A DNA stretch of 26,327 bases from an uncultured Campylobacter sp. (lineage in GTDB: Bacteria; Actinomycetota; Actinomycetes; Mycobacteriales; Mycobacteriaceae), in contig CAMIME010000033.1 of the NCBI GenBank assembly GCA_946221035.1, forward strand, positions 1-26,327, given 5' to 3'. The first letter of the stretch is position 1. Every line of letters starts with the position of its first letter. Position numbers and translations under genes: made by a program. Positions 21,135 through 26,327 of the stretch are shown piece after piece. The notes under the pieces were generated by a model. That model had not been told where the DNA came from. It was given only the letters and a program-made list of their open reading frames with translations, and searched no databases.

Positions 21135-22178
21135 ATGGCTAAAGAATCCCCGACCCCCGAACGCGGGGCCGACAAGCACGAGGACAACCTGCACGAGCAG
21201 GACAAGGACAGTCGCGGGGAGATGTTTCTCACCGGCCGCCTGCAAGAGATTCCGCGTCGCCCGCAGCAGGAGTTCAAGCGCACCACCCTGGCGGCGGGAG
21301 CGGTGTTGTGGCGGGGTGATCTGAGCCAGCCTGAAACTGTGGAGATCGCCTGCATCCACCGCCCGCACTACGACGACTGGTCGCTGGCGAAGGGCAAGGT
21401 CGACCCCGACGAGTCTCTGGTGCAGACCGCGGTGCGCGAGATCGCGGAGGAAACCGGCTACACCGTCCGCCTGGGCAAGCTTCTGGGCAAGACGGTCTAC
21501 CCGGTGAAGAAGACCACGAAGGTGGTCTATTACTGGACCGGCGAGGTCACCGGCGGCGAGTTCGTTCCCAACGACGAGGTGGATGAGATCCGCTGGTTGC
21601 CGATCGCCGAGGCCATGGAGTTGATGACGTACGACCTCGACCGCCAGGTTCTGGCGAAGGCGGAAAAGCGTTTTCGCACCCCTGCCGATGCGAGGATCCT
21701 GTACGTCCGCCACGCCAAGGCACACGACCGCGAGAAGTGGTCGGGCGACGACAACTTGCGCCCATTGGACAAGAAGGGCCGCCGGCAGTCCGAGATGCTG
21801 GTGCCCCAGCTCAGCGCGTTCCGCCCGACGCGCATCTTCTCCGCCGAGCCGGAGCGCTGCCAGACCACGGTCGCTCCGCTTTCCGACGAACTCGGGTTAC
21901 CCATCACCATCGACGCACGCCTCGGCGACAACGCGTGGCTGGCGGACATGGTTGGTGCGCAGCAGGCCTTCACCGACATCATCGCCCTCGGCGGGACGAG
22001 CGTAGTCTGCGCGCAAGGTGACGTCATCCCCGGCATGCTGGCCTGGTTGTCCTCGAAGGGCACGCTGCCCTTCGACGGGGACATCGAGGCGAAGAAGGCA
22101 TCGACCTGGGTGTTGAGCTTCCACGACGGTCAACTCACAGGTGCCGACTACATTCCGTCCCCCCTCCCCGTCGTCTAG
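21135..22178 (+). CDS. mutT1: NUDIX plus histidine-phosphatase fusion, MutT1 type
   Basis: 347 aa. The N-terminal NUDIX domain carries a perfect box (G87-x5-E93-x7-R101 E102 I-x-E105 E106-x-G108). The C-terminal domain begins with VRHAKA (about 191-196), the histidine-phosphatase RHx motif with a downstream SAEPERCQTT. This two-domain layout is that of mycobacterial MutT1, which cleans 8-oxo-dGTP and related oxidised or dinucleotide substrates from the pool. The start is ATG 21135 rather than ATG 21126, because CACAAT (21122-21127) could be the -10 box and would overlap the earlier codon. An acidic, charged N-terminal tail of about 45 residues precedes the NUDIX fold. It is followed by two ybjN-like genes in one operon. 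Confidence 0.9.
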   Translation: MAKESPTPERGADKHEDNLHEQDKDSRGEMFLTGRLQEIPRRPQQEFKRTTLAAGAVLWRGDLSQPETVEIACIHRPHYDDWSLAKGKVDPDESLVQTAVREIAEETGYTVRLGKLLGKTVYPVKKTTKVVYYWTGEVTGGEFVPNDEVDEIRWLPIAEAMELMTYDLDRQVLAKAEKRFRTPADARILYVRHAKAHDREKWSGDDNLRPLDKKGRRQSEMLVPQLSAFRPTRIFSAEPERCQTTVAPLSDELGLPITIDARLGDNAWLADMVGAQQAFTDIIALGGTSVVCAQGDVIPGMLAWLSSKGTLPFDGDIEAKKASTWVLSFHDGQLTGADYIPSPLPVV

Positions 22179-22190
22179 AAAGGATCCGCT

Positions 22191-22643
22191 ATGGCTGAAT
22201 CACTCACGCCGGTCACCCACGACCGACTCGCTTCCACACTGGAGGCGATGAATCTGCAGTACTACCGCGACGAGGACGGTGACCTTCGCACTGCGTTCCC
22301 CGGACTCGCCGTGTTCTTCCAGGTGGCGGAGGAGGGGTTCAAAACCTCCACCCGGTGGATGGCGAACCTGACCAAGACGGAGGACATTGAGAAGGCGCGC
22401 CTGATTTCGAACCAGCTGAACCAGTCCCTGCCTCTGGTCCGCGTCCACCCGGTCCTGCGCGACGATCTCACCTGCGTCATCGTCATCGAGGCCCCGTTTT
22501 TCGCGCGAGAAGGCGCGACGGATGAGCAGTTGAAGCAGATGCTGGACTTCTACTTCTCCGTGATCCACCACGTGGCCGCCGCCATGCGCGGCTCATTCCC
22601 GGATGTCGAAGAGATCACCCCGGCCGACCCCAAGGAGGCGTAA
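22191..22643 (+). CDS. YbjN-domain protein, first copy
   Basis: 150 aa. The alpha/beta YbjN fold (type III secretion chaperone-like) is suggested by an N-terminal helix (DRLASTLEAM), then YYRDEDGDLRTAFPGLAVFF, a strand region, then LISNQLNQSLPLVRVHPV and a long final helix (MLDFYFSVIHHVAAAM). The protein is soluble and acidic at the C-terminus. ATG 22191 has AGAAAGGA about 6 nt upstream. It lies 12 nt after the mutT1-type gene and 3 nt before a second YbjN-like gene. The molecular role of YbjN proteins is not well defined; chaperone-like or stress roles have been proposed. Confidence 0.85.
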   Translation: MAESLTPVTHDRLASTLEAMNLQYYRDEDGDLRTAFPGLAVFFQVAEEGFKTSTRWMANLTKTEDIEKARLISNQLNQSLPLVRVHPVLRDDLTCVIVIEAPFFAREGATDEQLKQMLDFYFSVIHHVAAAMRGSFPDVEEITPADPKEA

Positions 22644-22646
22644 CCC

Positions 22647-23123
22647 ATGACTTCACCCACCCCCCAATCTGCCCTGCGCCCCCTCTCCATCGAGCGCGTG
22701 ACGGAGGTATTTGAGCGCGAGGGATGGAAGTTCGACCTCGACGCAGCCGACGGCAACGTCGTTCGCACCGGCTTCGGCGGCTTCGGGCTGGAGATCCGTT
22801 TCCTCGAGCCGACCATCAGCGTGGTCACGACCGTCGCCGTGGACTCGATTACCGCCGAGCGGTTCGACGACGTCTTGAGCTGGGTCGAAACCTACAACTA
22901 CAGCAAGGCCTTCCCCACCGTCACCGCGCTGAAGGACGACGCGCGCGGCGTCACCGCGCTCGGTGCCGTCTACTCGCTGCCCGGCTACTGGGACTACACC
23001 GATTCCCAGTTCACCTCTCACCTGCACACAGGCATCGAAGGTGTGGTGCAAGCGTCCCGCGATTTCTTGCAGACGTTCGCCCCCGAAGTGCTGACCCAGC
23101 TCGACGCACAACGCCCCAGCTAG
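22647..23123 (+). CDS. YbjN-domain protein, second copy
   Basis: 158 aa, the same overall layout as the gene before it. It has SIERVTEVFEREGWKFDLD, a strand region with GFGGFGLEIRF, then DDVLSWVETYNYSKAFPTV and a C-terminal helix (GIEGVVQASRDFLQTFAP). The WVETYN...FPTV element corresponds to LISNQLNQSLPLV in the first copy. The start ATG 22647 is 3 nt past the upstream stop, with AAGGAGG just before it, so the two are co-translated. It probably forms a hetero- or homo-dimer with its neighbour (inference). It converges on leuD with 21 bp between stops and no clear terminator. Confidence 0.85.
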   Translation: MTSPTPQSALRPLSIERVTEVFEREGWKFDLDAADGNVVRTGFGGFGLEIRFLEPTISVVTTVAVDSITAERFDDVLSWVETYNYSKAFPTVTALKDDARGVTALGAVYSLPGYWDYTDSQFTSHLHTGIEGVVQASRDFLQTFAPEVLTQLDAQRPS

Positions 23124-23144
23124 GCCCGCACGTTCTCGCGCGAC

Positions 23145-23738
23145 CTACTGGTTCACCGCGGGTTTGAACCCGGGTCGCGCCGCCTCAAACTGCGAGATCT
23201 CCTCTTCCTCGCGCAGCGTCAGCCCGATGTCGTCGAGCCCCTCCATGAGTCGCCAGCGGGTGTAATCGTCGATATCGAAGGTGTACACGCTCTCGCCCAC
23301 GGTGACCGTTCGATCCTCCAAGGACACGCTCACCTCCAGGCCGGGGGTTTGCTCAAGCTGCTTCCAAATCAGCTCGATGTCCGATTCACTCATCACACCC
23401 GCGAGCAAACCGGCCTTGCCGGAGTTCCCACGGAAGATGTCCGCGAAACGGGGGCTAAATACCGCCCGGAAGCCGTAATCCATCAGCGCCCACACCGCGT
23501 GCTCGCGGGAGGACCCGGTGCCGAAATCCGGGCCAGCGAACAGCACCGATCCGTTCTCGTACTCGGGCAGGTTCAGCACGAACCCTTCCTCATTCTCGCG
23601 CCAGTTGGAAAACAGCCCGTCTTCAAATCCGGTGCGCGAGACCCGCTTCAGGTAGCGCGCCGGGATGATCTGATCGGTGTCCACGTTCGAGCGAGTGAGC
23701 GGGACGCCTACGCCGGTGTGGGTGACAAACTTTTCCAT
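23145..23738 (-). CDS. leuD: 3-isopropylmalate dehydratase, small subunit
   Basis: With LeuC it converts 2-isopropylmalate to 3-isopropylmalate in leucine synthesis. 197 aa, normal. NVDTDQIIPARYLK (18-31) and GPDFGTGSSREHAVWAL (69-85) are the family hallmarks, the latter being the swivelling-domain active-site loop. ATG 23738 follows AAGGAG by 5 nt and is 9 nt after the leuC stop, so leuCD form an operon. Confidence 0.97.
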   Translation of the reverse strand: MEKFVTHTGVGVPLTRSNVDTDQIIPARYLKRVSRTGFEDGLFSNWRENEEGFVLNLPEYENGSVLFAGPDFGTGSSREHAVWALMDYGFRAVFSPRFADIFRGNSGKAGLLAGVMSESDIELIWKQLEQTPGLEVSVSLEDRTVTVGESVYTFDIDDYTRWRLMEGLDDIGLTLREEEEISQFEAARPGFKPAVNQ

Positions 23739-23747
23739 GCGTGCTCC

Positions 23748-25181
23748 TTAGATAGCTGGGTCAAGGTCAGCGGGGCTGGCGAGGTGGCCGGCGACCGCAG
23801 TCGCAGCCGCAACCAGCGGCGAAACAAGGTGGGTGCGCCCGCCCGGGCCTTGGCGGCCCTCGAAGTTGCGGTTGCTTGTCGACGCACTCCGTTCGCCCGG
23901 CGCCAATTGGTCCGGATTCATGCCCAGGCACATCGAGCACCCGGCGGTGCGCCACTCGGCCCCGAACTCGGTGAAAATTCGATCGAGTCCCTCCTCCTCG
24001 GCCTGTTGCTTGACCATTGTGGAGCTGGGGACCACGAGCATCCTGGTTCCCTCCGCGATCGTCCTGCCCCGGACCACGTCCGCCGCCGCACGCAGGTCCT
24101 CAATGCGGGCATTAGTGCACGAACCGAGGAACACGGTGTCGATGGCGATATCGCGAAGCGGGGTACCTGGAGCCAGATCCATGTAGCGAAGCGCCTTCTG
24201 CGCGGCTTCTTTGGCGATGTCATCCGTGAAGTCTTCCGGATCCGGCACGTTGGCACCGAGCGGGAGGCCCTGCCCGGGGTTGGTGCCCCAGGTGACGAAT
24301 GGGGTCAGGCTCGAGCCATCGATCTCTACAACCGTGTCAAAGGTGGCGCCCTCGTCGGTTGGCAGCGTCGTCCAGTACTCGACAGCTGCGTCCCAGTCCG
24401 CGCCCTTCGGTGCGTACTCGCGGCCCTCCACGTAATCGAAGGTCTTCTGATCAGGGGCGACCATGCCGGCGCGGGCACCCGCCTCGATGGACATGTTGCA
24501 TATGGTCATGCGGGCCTCCATCGACATCTTTTCGATGGCCTCTCCGCGGTACTCAATGATGTGGCCTTGGCCTCCACCCGTGCCGATCTTGGCGATGATC
24601 GCAAGGATCAAATCCTTCGCCGTGACACCTTCAGCCAGCTCACCGGTGACCTCGATCGCCATCGTCTTGAACGGCTTTAGAGACAGCGTCTGTGTCGCCA
24701 TCACATGCTCGACTTCAGACGTACCGATGCCCATCGCGATCGACCCGAATGCGCCGTGTGTGGATGTGTGCGAGTCGCCGCACACGATGGTCATGCCGGG
24801 CTGGGTGATGCCCAACTGCGGGCCAACCGTGTGAACGATGCCCTGCTTGATGTCGCCCATCGGGTGCAGCCTAACTCCGAACTCCGCGCAGTTTTTGCGC
24901 AGCGTCTCCACCTGGGTACGCGACGTCGGCTCCGCGATTTCCAGCAGGTTCCCGCTCACAATGCCCTCGGTGGGGACGTTGTGATCTTCCGTGGCTAGGT
25001 GCAGCTCAGGGTGGCGCATCGTGCGACCAGCCATCCGAAGACCGTCGAACGCCTGCGGCGACGTCACCTCATGCAAGAGCTGGAAGTCGATGTAGATCAG
25101 GTCCGGTTGTCCGTTTTCACCCTTGCGTACGACGTGGTCGCGCCACACTTTTTCGGCCAGCGTCAACGGTTGATCCGTCAT
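23748..25181 (-). CDS. leuC: 3-isopropylmalate dehydratase, large subunit
   Basis: Aconitase-family subunit with a [4Fe-4S] cluster that acts directly on the substrate. 477 aa. The cluster ligands are Cys355 (LGSCTNARIED) and Cys415/Cys418 (AGCSMCLGMNPDQ). VCGDSHTSTHGAFG (133-146) and STSNRNFEGRQG are also conserved. The start is ATG 25181 (MTDQPLTLAEKVW), with AAGGAG 6 nt upstream; the open frame extends further but without a start signal. It is divergent from ltbR. The operator at 25215-25226 overlaps its likely -10 box (CATAAT on the minus strand, 25223-25218), which fits repression by LtbR when leucine is ample. Confidence 0.97.
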   Translation of the reverse strand: MTDQPLTLAEKVWRDHVVRKGENGQPDLIYIDFQLLHEVTSPQAFDGLRMAGRTMRHPELHLATEDHNVPTEGIVSGNLLEIAEPTSRTQVETLRKNCAEFGVRLHPMGDIKQGIVHTVGPQLGITQPGMTIVCGDSHTSTHGAFGSIAMGIGTSEVEHVMATQTLSLKPFKTMAIEVTGELAEGVTAKDLILAIIAKIGTGGGQGHIIEYRGEAIEKMSMEARMTICNMSIEAGARAGMVAPDQKTFDYVEGREYAPKGADWDAAVEYWTTLPTDEGATFDTVVEIDGSSLTPFVTWGTNPGQGLPLGANVPDPEDFTDDIAKEAAQKALRYMDLAPGTPLRDIAIDTVFLGSCTNARIEDLRAAADVVRGRTIAEGTRMLVVPSSTMVKQQAEEEGLDRIFTEFGAEWRTAGCSMCLGMNPDQLAPGERSASTSNRNFEGRQGPGGRTHLVSPLVAAATAVAGHLASPADLDPAI

Positions 25182-25214
25182 AGGAAACTCCTTCGCACTT
25201 CTACCCAACAGTTC

Positions 25215-25248
25215 CACATTATGAGATGTTAGGATTCGAACTGTGAGA
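25215..25248. promoter_or_regulatory. leuCD-ltbR intergenic operator pair and promoters
   Basis: CACATTATGAGA (25215-25226) matches 10 of 12 positions of the LtbR motif that I recall from C. glutamicum, CA(T/C)ATAGTGAGA. A second, weaker copy, CGAACTGTGAGA (25237-25248), repeats its TGAGA exactly 22 bp further on. The first covers the leuC -10 box on the minus strand. The second covers the ltbR start and lies inside ACTGT-GAG-ACAGT (25240-25252). The ltbR -10 box TAGGAT (25230-25235) lies between them. Confidence 0.6.
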
Positions 25249-25929
25249 CAGTATAACGAAGGCTCCGGCATCAAAGTGCTCGACCGCGCAGTCGCCATCG
25301 CTCGAGCCGTCTCCGCTGGCAGCACCTCCCTCGCCCAGCTCAGCGAGGACACCGGGTTGCCGCGAGCAACCACCCACCGTATTGCCTCAGCGCTCGAGGT
25401 TCACCACATCCTCGCGCGCTCGGAGCGCGGGGAATGGACCTTAGGCCCGGCACTCGCCACCCACACCGACGGCCCCTCCCCCAAGCTACTGGCAGCCGCC
25501 GCCCCAGTCTTACACGACCTCGTCGCCACGACTGGGGAATCAGCCCAGCTCTACCAGCTCACCGGATCCACCCGCACCTGCATTGCGGCGGAGGAGCCGG
25601 AAAGCGGCTTGCACAACGTCGTGCCGGTAGGTTCGCGTCTGTCACTGTCGGCTGGCTCTGCCGCGCGCGTGTTCGCGGCGCATTCGCTTATCGACGCCCC
25701 GTTTGACGCCGCGGACCTCGACCAGGTGCGAGCGGATGGCTACGCGGAATCCATCGCCGAGCGTGAAGTCGGTCTTGCCTCCGTATCCACCCCGGTGTTC
25801 TTGCATGACGGCACCCTCGTGGCGGTGTTATCCATCTCCGGCCCGGCGGAGCGGCTCAAGCCCTCACCCGCAGGCAAGTGGGGCGCCGCGCTCAAGGACG
25901 CCACCGCTCGGCTGAGCGCCGAGCTCTAA
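25243..25929 (+). CDS. ltbR: IclR-family repressor of leucine/tryptophan genes (LtbR)
   Basis: 228 aa, IclR family. An N-terminal winged helix-turn-helix covers about 8-60 (VLDRAVAIARAVSAG, then LAQLSEDTGLPRATTHRIAS). The effector domain has the family's VVPVGSRLSLSAGSAARVF and a closing VAVLSISGPAERL. In C. glutamicum, LtbR sits divergent to leuCD and represses leuB, leuCD and the trp operon; the arrangement here is the same. The start is GTG 25243 (MRQYNEGSGIKVLDRAV). TAGGAT ends 7 nt before it with no Shine-Dalgarno, so probably leaderless. The operator copy over its own start suggests autorepression. Confidence 0.92.
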   Translation: MRQYNEGSGIKVLDRAVAIARAVSAGSTSLAQLSEDTGLPRATTHRIASALEVHHILARSERGEWTLGPALATHTDGPSPKLLAAAAPVLHDLVATTGESAQLYQLTGSTRTCIAAEEPESGLHNVVPVGSRLSLSAGSAARVFAAHSLIDAPFDAADLDQVRADGYAESIAEREVGLASVSTPVFLHDGTLVAVLSISGPAERLKPSPAGKWGAALKDATARLSAEL

Positions 25930-25966
25930 CCGAGCTCCGGCCTGGCACTGGGGGCGCCAACGCGCG

Positions 25967-26143
25967 TCAGCGAACGTCGATGTCGTCCAAGCGCCCCGCG
26001 GGCCACACCACGTTCTTCGCCAGCGGGATCTGGTGCGACGCGCTCTCCAAGACCCGGGCGTTCCCGTCGCCGAGCTCGGGAAGGGAAACGAGGGGCGTGC
26101 CGCCCACGGCGGCGAGCAGGCCCGGGGATAATTCGGAGAGCAT
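25967..26143 (-). CDS. Possible 58-aa protein
   Basis: A short ORF from ATG 26143 (MLSELSPGLLAAVGGTPLV) to TGA 25967-25969. It fills the gap between ltbR and the next plus-strand gene. The sequence has no repeats or membrane helix and a sensible amino-acid mix, ending in LAKNVVWPAGRLDDIDVR. There is no Shine-Dalgarno, and an in-frame TAG lies just three codons upstream of the ATG. GGTPLV recalls the opening of PLP-dependent synthases, but the match is too short to mean anything. It may be a real small gene, a decayed remnant, or chance in GC-rich DNA. Confidence 0.35.
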   Translation of the reverse strand: MLSELSPGLLAAVGGTPLVSLPELGDGNARVLESASHQIPLAKNVVWPAGRLDDIDVR

Positions 26144-26214
26144 GAACGCCAGCTAATGCGTTTCGGGCTGGCGGGGCCGCCGCGGGGCGTTTCGCCTAAC
26201 GCTCCATTCGAGGG

Positions 26215-26220
26215 TACTCT
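26215..26220 (+). promoter_or_regulatory. -10 box of the YhgE-like gene, leaderless geometry
   Basis: TACTCT ends 6 nt before GTG 26227, with no Shine-Dalgarno between. Confidence 0.4.
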
Positions 26221-26226
26221 CGCCAC

Positions 26227-26327
26227 GTGAGAAAAAGCGGGCAGATTCTTGGACGGGACATTCGTCGCCTGCTGCGCGTTCCCCGGGCCTTCATCATCAT
26301 CGTCGGCGTGCTCATCACCCCCGCGCT
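26227..26327 (+). CDS. YhgE/Pip-type membrane protein, 5' end only
   Basis: Only 33 codons are inside the window, starting with GTG 26227 (MRKSGQILGRDIRRLLRVPR). A basic, amphipathic leader followed by FIIIVGVLITPA is the conserved opening of YhgE/Pip proteins, where a first membrane helix precedes a large external domain and further helices. Members are linked to ABC-2-type membrane architecture, phage infection and, in actinobacteria, envelope transport. The call rests on this short stretch. It is likely leaderless. The gene continues beyond 26327. Confidence 0.7.
   Translation, partial: MRKSGQILGRDIRRLLRVPRAFIIIVGVLITPA

Overview
The window is high-GC actinobacterial DNA, most likely Corynebacterium. 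Three things point there. The gene order leuD-leuC / IclR regulator / mutT1-type NUDIX / gpsA / ddl / DUF3515 / thiL / ung / DAK2 / recG / rsmD / coaD ... polA / rpsA is the corynebacterial one. The regulator beside leuCD matches LtbR. Many genes start 6-8 bases after a TANNNT -10 box, which is the leaderless style common in corynebacteria and mycobacteria. No species is claimed.

Region 1 (1-4702): rpsA (3' end cut by the window edge) and polA lie on the minus strand. The 674-bp gap between them holds an rpsA promoter and a foldable rpsA leader. It also holds, on the plus strand, what looks like an independent structured non-coding RNA of about 210 nt with its own promoter and a 14-bp terminator-like hairpin. 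A plus-strand tRNA-Leu(CAA) lies divergent to polA.

Region 2 (4703-6474): an accessory patch. The last 14 bases of the tRNA gene body are repeated 368 bp downstream. Between the two copies lies a short element with iterated ~20-bp motifs like transposase-binding ends, but no transposase. Beyond it are two orphan minus-strand genes, one small acidic protein and one two-helix membrane protein, in DNA of clearly lower GC.

Region 3 (6475-8825): a cell-envelope locus. A secreted CAP-domain protein with a C-terminal membrane anchor is followed by a helical membrane-tailed protein. A second signal-peptide and C-terminal-anchor protein is transcribed divergently from a compact 51-bp spacer in which both genes look leaderless.

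Region 4 (8826-11561): a complete polar amino-acid ABC importer: lipoprotein binding protein, one permease and one ATPase.

Region 5 (11576-17959, minus strand): a tight housekeeping operon, thiL-ung-DAK2/FakA-like-recG-rsmD-coaD, with overlaps or zero gaps at several junctions. Region 6 (17996-23123): a DUF3515-like secreted protein that appears to be an internal tandem duplication, convergent ddl and gpsA, then a divergent mutT1-ybjN-ybjN operon. Region 7 (23145-26327): leuCD with divergent ltbR and an operator pair between them, a possible 58-aa ORF, and the start of a YhgE/Pip-type membrane protein.
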